This document shows positions 23,026 to 33,146 of a stretch of 64,000 nucleotides of DNA, in pieces. The DNA comes from Marasmius tenuissimus (Eukaryota; Basidiomycota; Agaricomycetes; Agaricales; Marasmiaceae), in assembly GCA_029532415.1 (NCBI GenBank), contig JAQOTA010000053.1, positions 3,162,001 to 3,226,000 of the forward strand. The letters run 5' to 3'. Position 1 is the stretch's first letter. Each line of letters starts with the position of its first letter. A program made the translations under genes and the position numbers. A model generated the notes under the pieces. It saw only the letters and a program-made list of their open reading frames with translations, was not told the origin of the DNA and made no database searches.

Positions 23026-25462
23026 ATGGAGCCACGATTTCGAAACAGCCCTCCTCACGCTGGCAGGGCAGCCAACGCAGATGAAGACTTATTAGCTGCT
23101 CTTGGATACAAACAAGGCAAGTCCGCAGTGCACCATATAGCCAGCCACGATCATCTCACAACGCGACTCCAGAACTCAGACGTAATTTCTCCCTTTTTCA
23201 GACCCTTGGCCTCGCCTTTTCTATTGTAGGGCTCGTAGCGTCGTTCTCGTGAGTTCCAGACAACTTTTCGCTACGCGTTCATGCCACTAGAAACTGATTT
23301 GTGTTAGCTCGGTGTTGATCTTCTCAATACCGTATGGTGGGCCCGTTGCGATGATTTGGGGTTGGACCGCTGCTGCCGGGTTCCTCGCAACCGTGGCGCT
23401 CGCCCTAGCTGAGCTCGCATCCGCGGCACCCACATCTGGAGGACTGTACTATTGGACGTTTACATTCTCGCCAGATAAGTACAGATGCTTTTTGGCTTGG
23501 ATAGTCGGATGTAATTCGCCTTCGCTTCGATCGCGATAGCAGGACTCATTGATTTCTTTCTCTCAGATGCAAATACTATCAGCAATATCGCAAGTGTCGC
23601 CAGCATCGAGTGGGGTTGTGCCGTGCAGATTATGGCTGCAGTATCGATTGGTACCGGGTTCGAGGCGAATAATGCCCACATTTTGTGCGTTCTTGAGCCT
23701 GTATGGGAGATGACAAACTTGATTCACCATAATACTCGTAGTGGGGTATACGTCGGGCTGATCGTGGTACACGGGCTCATGAACACTGGTAGTCCTCGTT
23801 TCATTGCGAGACTGCAGCCTCTATTCACTACTCTGAATATCATGTACGTGGTGATCATCTAGCCAGCTGGGACGCAGATCTTATGCTCGTCTCTCGACCA
23901 GACTTTGTTTTGTGGTCATAGTCCTTCTTCCCGCTTTAACACCCAGGAGTCTCAGGAACGATGCGAGTTTTGCGTTTGGACATTTTGAGAATTGTATGGC
24001 TTATCCCAATCCTGCGATCGCCCTCCCTGACCGCGGGAACAGTCTCAGGATGGCAGAATAGGTTCGCCTTCATTCTAAGCTTTCTTACCCCAGCTTGGGT
24101 AACGGGTATGTATGTAGGATCTTCGATCTGGAATTGAGCTCACCTCTCGTATAGGCTCCTTCGATGCACCTATTCACATGAGCGAGGAGGTAGAGAGTGC
24201 CGCCCTCGCTATTCCCTACGCAATCATAGTGGCAAACGTCTCGACCCTGGTTTTGGGATGGGGCAAGTCGACATTTAAGTGGAATAAGACCAAGATAAAT
24301 CTAATATAATATATCGGGCATAACAGCAATCAACGTCGCACTCTCATTTTCGATGGGTAATGACGTAGGGGCCATACTGGACAGTCCTGTCGGCCAGCCA
24401 ATGGCAACGGTTCGTTCCAATTGTCCCTCCTTCCCCTGAGCTACTGTGCTCAAAATCGAGCCGTTCAGATTCTGTTGCGATCGTTTGGGAGAAGTGGCGC
24501 TCTCGCCGTATGGGCTTTTGTCGTGGCAGCTCAGTGAGTTTGTAAACTTTCCTATCATGGTAAGTCACTGAAAGAATCTTCACCGTATGCACGTAGATTT
24601 GCCATTGGTGCTACACAGGTGGGAAACGGATCCACTCAGACCAGAATCCTTCACTGATGCTTAACCTCAAGTTGACAGCATGCTCCCGACAGGTGAAATC
24701 GGCCCTTTCTTTCCAAGGTTAAAATTTGACCTTTTCCGAGAACAGATCTTTGCATTTACTCGCGATGGTGCTCTGCCATTCTCCGCATGGATTTATCACG
24801 TCAACAAAACAACCCGAGCACCTGTACGCTCTGTGTGGTTTAGTGCTTTTCTCTCTATCTTGCTTGGCGCTATAACGTTTGCCGGCGCGAACGCTGTCAA
24901 TGCTGTTTTCGCCCTAGTAATCACAGGTCAAGTCAGTTGCTTTCTTTTCCGCCCTTCTACCTGGATATATACTCATCGGGTGATGTTGATCCAGTACACG
25001 GCCTACGGAATTCCTATTGCTACCCGCTGGATTTGGGGTAAGGATTTCAAGAGCGGACCTCTCAATTTCGGCGCTTGGGTGCGTTCTTATATTTCTACTA
25101 CATGAGAAGCTGCGCTCACTAAATATTGAAACAGAGCTTCCCTATAGCGATGGTGGCGCTATCGTGGATGGTATTCATGTCCGTTATTGCCATGTTTCCC
25201 GCAAATCCGAACCCCGGGGTAGGAGACATGAATTACACTGTGGTAGTTCAAGGTGAGGTATTCTAATTTAATGCAACCTTCCAGCCTTCGTGTTTATTGA
25301 AGGTTCTATGAAGCGGGAGTGCTCCTACTTGCAACCCTCTACTATTTCTTCCCCAAGTATGGCGGTAGATATTGGTTCAAGGGACCCATTCCGACCATTA
25401 CGAGGACGAATTCAAGTGATGAAACAGAAGAGCCACCAAAAGCTCACATGGCCGACGAGTGA
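23026..25462 (+). CDS. amino acid/GABA permease, APC superfamily
   Basis: Plasma-membrane amino acid or GABA transporter with about 12 helices. ATG at 23026 (MEPRFRNSPPHAGRAANADE). Family landmarks in order: DEDLLAALGYKQELRRNFSL, FQTLGLAFSIVGLVASFSS, IPYGGPVAMIWGW, LALAELASAAPTSGGLYYWT, FRNDASFAFGHF-type loop (here LRNDASFAFGHFENFSGW), WVTGSFDAPIHMSEEVESAA, AIPYAIIVANVSTLVLGW and AFTRDGALPFSAWIYHVN. The last exons give NPNPGVGDMNYTVVV and a cytosolic tail ending PPKAHMADE. About eleven introns, two with GC donors. The stretch around 24616-24748 can be spliced as one long intron (GATQ-IFAFTRDG) or two short ones. Intact. Divergent from an FAD monooxygenase, so co-regulation in uptake/catabolism is possible. 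Confidence 0.88.
23117..23172 (+). other. GC-AG intron in permease (intron 1)
   Basis: 56-nt intron with donor CAAG|GCAAGT and acceptor CTCCAG|AA. This junction alone yields YKQELRRNFSLFQTLGLAF in frame. Confidence 0.8.
24263..24326 (+). other. GC-AG intron in permease (internal)
   Basis: 64-nt intron with donor TGGG|GCAAGT and acceptor AACAG|CA; it joins LVLGW to AINVALSFSMG in frame. Confidence 0.78.
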
Positions 25463-25887
25463 AAGGAAGACTTAAGCACTATATAGTTCTGGAAAGCTCC
25501 AGTGTACCGTAGCACAGCGCGGGAGTACTCATGCGTACCACAACTGGTTGGTTTCGCTTCGTAGATGTCTTTGTTTGCAAAATACGTGACGTTCGCTGCC
25601 TGCAAACCCCTCTTCAAATAATCCTATTAATGTCACAGGAGTTGCCGAGCGTTGGCGTAACAATTGAATCACGGGCGAATCTTGTTCATGAAGGGAGTTT
25701 GGAACCTCGAAAAGCAATGTTCGAAGAGTCGATGATTTCTCACGGCTTCTATACAGGATGCCGAAGCCTGTGCGTCATCGCGGCTACCCATTCACCTTTC
25801 CGTCTGTCAGCCCGACGCGAGTCGCGACCTTTGCACGGGTGAACACGGCTTCATCTTGCTTGTTTCCTTCCTTCATGGACTATACCG
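25463..25887. other. intergenic spacer
   Basis: 425 bp between the permease stop and the next ATG on the same strand; nothing recognised. Confidence 0.4.
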
Positions 25888-27145
25888 ATGTTTAAGCCTA
25901 AGGCCCATCTTTGTCGCTCAGCCTCGAGGAATATCGTCTCTACGCGCTCCACGAGCACTCGTGGTCTCGCTTTCAAACCTCACTCACCGCGGAACTGCAA
26001 TCACTTTGAAGCATCGCACCGAGGGATTCATATTTTTTCATCGGAACTAGGTCTAAGGAGGGATCTACCTCCTGATAGCTCGGGGGGCTCGGGAGGCTCT
26101 CCGGAACCGACTCCAGGGGGCAAGCACGACAGGAATGAGTTAGAAGAAGTGTCGGATAGGGAATGGGAGATAAGGACAGGTGTGTTCGCTCACGCTCATG
26201 CTATAAGCAAGACCTGGTACTACCTCTAGGCCCCTTCATGTCGCAACTTCTGAATCTTGAACCTTCCACAAGGCCGAGCTATCGACATCATAACTCACAC
26301 GCTGCCTGACTTCTTCCATGTTGGTCTGCTTACATCCATTGACAAAATTACCGGAGAACCTCAGTCAACATCCTCAATACATATCCCGGTTGTGAACATC
26401 AACCCGTTAGATTATCGAAGAAACAACAGTCTAGAATCGTTATATAGTCCGAAAGTTCGACTTTCATATACGCCCCCCGTTGAACTTCCGGCACCATTTC
26501 CGAAAACATTGAAGATTGAAGGCGAGCTCCATTCCGGGTGTGTTACGGGCTAGCACTGAACGATGTTTGCAGGATTGCCTCTTTACATTGCTTCTTCTGC
26601 TTTCGTTCGACATACTCTCAATGCCTTGTACTCGGATTTGCAAGTTACTATCCACAAGGTTTCCGTTAACACACCCAAGTCTGGCGACACAGGTCACGAC
26701 GCAGGAACATCATCACCGACCACCACCCAGAACAGTTTGAAGCGGGACCGTGAGAAGAGCCTCTTTCTGGGTCTCCGAGTGAATGGAACCGCGAGAGTGA
26801 GCGGTAGCTTGGGGGAGTGGGAAGTGTAAGTTCGAATCGCCGAACTATTCAAAGACATACACTGATATTTGGACTTCGTACCTAAGAAATTGCACATATG
26901 GTTTCTCCCCTATAACTGGCCTGATCCTTACCCACACTATAAACTCTATCGAGCCCGCCCCACATCAAACTGTATACGATGCCCTTCGGGCCAGCCTTGG
27001 GGGCGTATTTGGCCAAGGGTATAGCGTTCCGGGATCGGAAAGGATTAAAGGTCAACGGCCGGGAACTGCGTTCAGCGGGAGATCCGAGCTGGAAATGCAG
27101 ATGATCGAGGTCAGAAAGAAAGGGTTGGACAATACACCACGTTGA
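25888..27145 (+). CDS. NTF2-like (DUF2358/C6orf136-like) protein, probably mitochondrial
   Basis: Conserved basidiomycete protein of unknown function. The start MFKPKAHLCRSASRNIVSTR is Arg/Ser/Thr-rich without acids, as in a mitochondrial presequence. A Gly/Pro/Ser linker (SSGGSGGSPEPTPGG) follows. An intron joins WEIRTG to RAIDIITHTLPDFFH. The body, SLYSPKVRLSYTPPVELPAP, GLPLYIASSAFVRHTLNALY and SLFLGLRVNGTARVSGSLGE, then VNCTYGFSPITGLILTHTIN, resembles the curved-sheet SnoaL/NTF2-like fold of the DUF2358 group (one strand pair ending in 'I..H.I..I'). Four exons, intron with GTAAGT at about 26829. About 340 residues. Fold assignment is inferred from pattern, not certain. Confidence 0.62.
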
Positions 27146-27320
27146 TTCGAAACGATGGGCGTCTTGTACTTACAACGAACCCTTTTGTTCCAATGATCAG
27201 GTATATTCTGTGGTGTAAAAATACATGAACGTTGAACAACGATAACGTTGTGTTACAATTGATAGTCCATATGGAATGAAGATCGTCCTATATAAATAAA
27301 CCTTGTAATTTCCGAGAAGG

Positions 27321-28713
27321 CTATAGTTTGGCCAGTATCTTTGAAGGAAGGGTATCCAGAATTTGGCATAGAGCGTCGGCCACGCGGGTAGGTTGCTGGA
27401 GGGGCACCTAAGCGGAAGCCACTCCAGTTAGCTGGTGCGCATTTAAAGAAAAAATGAACGCTATATTCACCATATGGCCTCCACCTGGTACGACCGTGAC
27501 AGTTGCCGCTATACGGCCCGAATCAGGATTGAGTAGATCTGCCTTCAGTTGCGGGGAGCTGTGAAACACGGTTCAGTCAACACGAAACGAAGAAGTCCCG
27601 AAGACGCACAAAGAAGTAAAATCATGCTTGCCTCCCCATACAACGTGAATGGGGACTTTCCTACACAGGTCTTCGAATATTTCTGCGCTTTCTTGTAGCC
27701 CGTCGATATCAGCATAGATAGCACTCTCCTTTTCCTTCGAGCACTTTAAGGTGACGGCCCCGTCCGGCCCTGTCGCATGCAGTCCGTGTTCCACATACAG
27801 CTTTAACACGCTTTCGTCCCAAGTCGACCACGGTGCACGCTGCTTCATGTAGTTGAGAGCGTCTTCTCGACCAGCCCAATTATCTTTCCTTCTCAAGGTC
27901 ACTTTCTGCGACATTTTGATTCCGGCTATCCGTTCCTCGTATGTGTCTCGAAATATTTGTCGAGTGAAGATGGTTGGTTCGATGATCACGGTGCCCAAGA
28001 ACTTGATACGCGCGTCATACGCGTATTTCATCGTTAGCATGCTGGACGGAAGGCGTGTCAAGATGATTTTGGAGCAAAAGGAATACGAGAACACTCACGC
28101 GACGCCTGCACCAGCTGAATGACCCACTGCGACCATGCGGTGTCCCCGGAGCTTCGATTTGATCATATCGGTAACGGTCAATGCCCACTCATTGATGGCT
28201 ATGTTTCATAAGATACAATCAAGTTTTGATTTTGAGTTTTTTGCTGATCTGCAACAACGGGGATCGCGGAAGACGGGAGACTTACTCAGACAAGCAGGCC
28301 ACCTTTCTAATGCCTCTCGATTCAGAATAGCGGCTTCACCGTGGTTCTCCCGGTCGAAAGTCCATATTTCCCGTATCTGGGTCTCGCACTGCAATGAGTG
28401 GGATTGGCGGCATAGTCGATGAATGACCGGCTCCCATTGCTCTTTATCTATGAATGATGGACGAAAGATTAGTGTTGTGGCATCGTTGCAAAAAACTAGA
28501 CTCACGGCAGCCGATGGCATGGAAGAACAACAGTGTTACGCCTCCAGGTCGGTCAGTGCGAGTGCCCCATCTATAGCGGTTGGCGGTGACCTTGAGGTTC
28601 AGTTTGGGATCGTTCGGGAACGAATGCCCGTCGAGTACGAATGCATCCCGTATGAAACTTGAATCGATAGGTTTGGATGCATAGGGGATGGGATGGGATG
28701 TTTGGTCGTACAT
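27321..28713 (-). CDS. alpha/beta hydrolase
   Basis: Serine hydrolase of the alpha/beta fold, with unknown substrate. Visible: TLLFFHAIGC (HG-type oxyanion loop), DKEQWEPVIHRL, REIWTFDRENHGEA, MVAVGHSAGAGV (nucleophile elbow G-H-S-A-G), VPIHVVWGGKHDFTSFSPQL (Asp-bearing strand) and VTVVPGGGHMVPLQQPTRVA (catalytic His). The C-terminus is LDTLPSKILAKL. Splicing across a 66-nt intron (GTGAAT..CTTAG) at about 27403-27468 is needed to reach the His motif end. The first true ATG is at 28713 (MYDQTSHPIPYASK); the codon at 28731 is GTG. About 340 residues, intact, no signal peptide seen. Confidence 0.88.
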
Positions 28714-31679
28714 CTCTACGCCAGGAGCCACGTTGAGAGAGAGGAGGGAGGTAGAGGCAAGGCGAAGAAGAAGGGACCCGTTGTTAGTCGGACTAGGAAT
28801 CGACCAGCCCTTTCTATAGTCCAGTGGCGGCGTCGATTAGTCGAGCGATTACGAAGGGCTTACAGCTTCCTAAAATGTTCCTTGTATGTATATATAAACG
28901 TTTAGCCTCCCCCGTAGAAACAGCATCCCACGAAGAAACGTCTGTCGTTCTGTTGAGAAAGGCTGGTTGCTGATGATCGTTCGACAGCCTTAAGTGTGAC
29001 TCCTTGGTGACTCCTTCCCTGAAAGCACATGCATGAAAGCGGAGAACAATATCCAAGCGATTGAGATTGACGCAATGACCTCGGGTCTGAAATGGAATTT
29101 TTGGAGAACATGGAATTTACTTGCTTGAGTCCTCTCGTTTGAGTGCAGTGGTGAATTACTCGGCCGTCTGGTTCGAATGATGGCCCCCGGGGTAGCCTAC
29201 AGTACCAATTTTGACCTTCTAGTTGGCCTCGCTAAGGGCTAACAAAGGAGATTCGGCCTCAACCAACCAGTCCAATCTGAGCTCGGCGGTGTACCATCAG
29301 AACGAATGTGGAGGAAGAGAAGCGCTGGCCGTGGGAAATTCTTAAGTCCATGGATGTGCATTATGCATACCGGTTGGCAGCACCTCCATGTACCGGAATC
29401 CCATCTCTGTTACGTCTGATATAAACCTCATGTACACTGGCAGCATGTATGGTCATAGGGCTACTATGTAAAACGGTGGAATTCACGCATTGTCTGGTTC
29501 TGATAGTGAACGCTTGAGCATTCGAGGCCAGCACTCACTGAGATGGCATCTCTCGCGACCAGTATAGACAGAATATCGTCAAGTCGCAGGAGCTGTACTT
29601 ACATTCCGTATATGATCGATATCATTGCTTTCCTCGGCTGTGGAGACATGAGATCTGATTTCTGATTTCTACGGCTGAGCATGTGGGGGGGGGGAGACAA
29701 GGTTTAAAATCAAAGATATGTTGGAAACGTAGGAGCAACTCGACAGAGCGCCAGTGCCGAGGAGGTAGAGATATGCCAACTCTATTCAATGATCTAACGG
29801 AATTGCCTCCTGCCCACAAGCTGAGGAGAAGGGTTCATGCATGGAGTCTGAATCGAAGTGTCGAGGCAGTCTGGCAGGTATCCGGTACCGGAAAACGGTG
29901 GGGTTTGAGCGCAGCAGTAAAAAAGAGTAACGAAGACTTTCCAAGGGCTCGGAAATTCGGAGATTCCAAGCGAGCGAATGGTCGCGGGGACTTAATGCAG
30001 CATCGATGTCCCCCAAATCAAATCATTGGGTTGTCGTAAAACTCGTTCCCCGGAGCATGACATGGGTTATGTGGTCAGAACTGAAGCCAGGATCCAGTGC
30101 GTGGAGTAGGGTATGCAGACAGTAGGACTCCTGCTTTGGTTATCCGTGGATAATCGGAGCCCCCTTGAACTATGTCATCCATGCATTATGCGGAGAGGAT
30201 ACGTTGGGCATCATGTATCACTGTTGATCAACGAGAAGCCCATAGGAGTTAGCACTGTGGCAAAAGTTCAATTGGTCCGGTCATCTCTGAGGCAAATAGG
30301 CGAGAATGGGTCAGGCAAAGTCATGGACCGAGATGAATGGGACAAACCGATCTATTATAGTCTACCTTTCCGAGGCGTTCCTTCATCATGTTCGGGAATC
30401 GGGTGGGAGAAAGTTTTGAGTACCGACTCGGACTTGAATTGGCGGATTTAAGCAGGAATCTGCCTAATCGGAGGCTACCGAGAAACGAAACGTCTGATCC
30501 CCTTCATCCCCCCAGCAGTATTGATGAGTGAGCCTCGACACCGATGTTCTCCCGACATTGTCGACGGCATCAAGAACAGGCAAGAACCTGTGCAGACATG
30601 GCGGTCTGCAAGTGATTTACTTACATAAAGAACAACCCACCCCGTTTTGAGAGGAACCGGGTGAGGGTCGGTACAGGGCGGTACCGTAAACCGACGAGCT
30701 AGGTACGAAGAAAGCCACAAGTGCGTGGAAGAAACCTTGCGGCAAAGGACACGACTTTCTTCGGCGACTCGCTTAACTTCTGAGCAGAGGAGAGGATAAA
30801 GAGCCCAGTCCGGTAGAAACGAAGAGACACGGCTTTGTAGACTGAGCTGCCGGCGGTTCCAGACCCAGAGTTAGGCTGAGTTAGGTTTACAGGGGTTCAC
30901 GTCGAGTCCCTCTTACCCGCCCAGGAACTCGACATGGCCCCACCGCTTTGTCCAGAACTATGCAAAGATCGGGATGAGCCAAGAGGAATCCCATTGAACA
31001 ATACGTTGCCTAACGGTTGAGAGTCTCTGGAACCTCTCCTGGCACGACAAACCGGTTAAGGTACTTACGTTCTATACCGAAAGAGCGCTAGGAGGTTGTT
31101 CTTCGATCTGAGTGTTCCGGTTGATTGAGAGCGTATCCCGGCGCATTTTGTCATAGTGGAAGGGCGAGCTTGTAGTATACTCCTCGTTGGTATGATCAAC
31201 CAGATGATTGTGGGGCGATTTACGTCGTTTGGAATAATCTGCAAACGACGCTTGACGACTCAATATCTTGGACTCGGTCATTCGTTTGCCGAGCTTCGTT
31301 CATTGGACGTAGACTTGTGGTCGTGAGTGCCCTAAGTGTAGGTATTTATAGAGGGAGGAAAAAGGACGAGCTATAGACAGCTTTCTTGAGGCTCTTTGTG
31401 CGTTTCAAAACGCTGCGCCTGGTTGCTGTTGACGAAACGATCTGGGTTGCCTGGGAAACTAAGGTGTCCGCCGTTGGTGAGAATATGATTGCCGGTGGTG
31501 ATAGTCAAATGCCGATTGCTGCCGAGCCCTAATAAGAGGTTCAACTGTGAGATTGAAATTCTCATTCCTCCCATCATCACACTCACCGTCGCCTCCGTGG
31601 TTCTTCGACGTCCTTCCTTTCTACTTTACACTCTTTGAATTCCTCGAGGATCCCTTAAACTCGCCTTTCACTGCCGACC
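28714..31679. other. gene-poor 3-kb stretch
   Basis: No ORF here shows family motifs or splice-linked continuation on either strand. A run of ten G lies near 29685-29694. A TATATATAAA element at about 28886-28896 could serve the hydrolase (read on -). The 69-codon ORF at 31072-31281 (-) starts with a true ATG but has no supporting motif. Could hold a decayed element, a long ncRNA or simply regulatory DNA. Confidence 0.4.
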
Positions 31680-32492
31680 ATGTTCTCCAAGTCCACTCTC
31701 GCCGTCACGCTCCCTCTCCTCGTTTCCTGTGAGATTTTCTCTCTCGGTTTGTCTTGGACGGTGCTGACGTTGGTTCATTTTTTCCAGCTGCTTTTGCAGG
31801 AGACTGTGTGAGACGCTACACTGTGCAGGAGGGTGATACCTGTAACAGCATCTCCGCTGCCAACAGCGTGTCGACGTAGGTTGCATGTCCTTCATGTTGC
31901 TCGAGCCAGAATCTCATCTCCCCTCCTCCAGCTACCAACTCGCTACCATCAACAAGGGCTACATTGATGACCAGTGCAGCAACCTCCAGCCTGGCTCGGA
32001 CATCTGTCTCGGTTACGAAAACGAGGACTGCTCAACCACCTATGTCGTAAAGGCAAAGGACACTTGCGAACAAATCAATGAGGCCCACTCCCTCGATTTC
32101 ACCACTTTGTTGGCCAACAACCCCCAGATCAACGACAACTGTGACAACATCTATGTTGGCGAGGTCTGTACTCGTACTTGCTGTCGTTGCATTTTGATGG
32201 GCTGATAGAATTTTTCTTTTTACCAAATAAGGTACTTTGCGTTCTTCCAGAGATTCGCGTCCCTCCCTCCAATGCTAGCGGTCTCGGCGCCCAGACCGTG
32301 AACCACGCCGTTCCCTCCACCGCTACTTTGGCCTCCGAGGCTACCGCGACTGCTTCAACCGGAGGTGACAACAACAACAACAACGCTGGAAGCGGCAACA
32401 ACGACAGCAACAACAACAACAATAACGACAACAGCGGAGATGACTCTGGTGATGAGGATGACGAGTCCCTTCCTTTCTGTGACGAGCTCTAA
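31680..32492 (+). CDS. secreted two-LysM-domain protein
   Basis: Small secreted protein with two LysM carbohydrate-binding domains (chitin/peptidoglycan-type GlcNAc binding), of the kind used by fungi to shield their wall or bind chitin. The signal peptide MFSKSTLAVTLPLLVSSAFA is interrupted by an intron. LysM1: RRYTVQEGDTCNSISAANSV then YQLATINKGYIDDQCSNLQP. LysM2: TYVVKAKDTCEQINEAHSLD then LLANNPQINDNCDNIYVGEV. Each carries paired Cys. The C-terminal ~70 residues are disordered: Thr/Ala-rich, then Asn/Gly/Asp-rich, acidic, ending PFCDEL. Three introns. About 200 residues. The last four residues look like an ER-retention signal, but a disulfide-bonded C-terminus is more likely. Confidence 0.88.
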
Positions 32493-33146
32493 GCTTCTCT
32501 ATATTCTGTGTTCTCCTAGACGGCTTCCTTAGCGGAAACGGTCGCTAGTCGATGCAGACTGCTATGTAGAAGTCCCGCCACCCACACTACTACCTACCCC
32601 CTTGTTTTCTTTCCATTGGCTATGTTAGCATCGCTCTTTTTTGGTTATGAATTCGATACCATTATACCGTTGAATTTAGTCGCTGGATCTATGTTCAGGA
32701 ACGAGTGAAATAGTTTTGAACACGGCGGCTGCATTCCAAGACAGGTGCCAGCGAGTAAGAGGCTGTCCAGTGTGCCAGCGTTTTACCGAGTTTGAGGCAT
32801 CTTCTCCTATTGTCCCGCGAGTGACCTTTCTCCTCTGTTCCGAGTACGAATCAACGTCTCTTTTGAGTCCAGAAAATAACATGCGTACGAAATACAAACG
32901 AATAAGGGTCCCGGTCAGTACTGTAACTAGTAATCGTTGGTATGTAGGGTAACAAAAACGTCGGAAAGGAACGAAGTCGAAACGAGTGTGATAGAAACGA
33001 ATTTCGTGAATGAAAGACTACAGGGGGTTCAGAAAAGGGGGGGATCCAGGAACTATCTTCAACTTGTGTCAACTTTCAAAGCCCGAAAAAGAAAGAAATA
33101 AAGATAGAGACTCAGAGGAGCCGTTTCAAGTTGAAAGCGAATTTGA
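32493..33146. other. 3'-to-3' intergenic spacer
   Basis: Convergent spacer of 654 bp between the LysM gene and the Skn1-like gene; no gene seen. Confidence 0.4.

Noticed and set aside
20729..25462. FAD monooxygenase plus permease as part of the glycosyltransferase/reductase cluster
   Set aside because: More than 11 kb away, with unrelated genes (hydrolase, LysM, wall protein) between; no sequence evidence for linkage.
26825..26845. GTTCGAAT tRNA B-box-like sequence (also near 6522 and 29168)
   Set aside because: No matching A box, acceptor stem or terminator; the first lies inside an intron of the NTF2-like gene.
28713..28731. Start of the alpha/beta hydrolase at 28731
   Set aside because: The codon there is GTG, not ATG; the first ATG in frame is at 28713, and a fungal nuclear gene should use it.
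29684..29694. G10 run as a functional element
   Set aside because: A single homopolymer without further G-tracts at quadruplex spacing; not enough for a claim.
31072..31281. 69-codon ATG ORF on the minus strand
   Set aside because: Composition and length are compatible with chance; no splice continuation, signal peptide or family motif.
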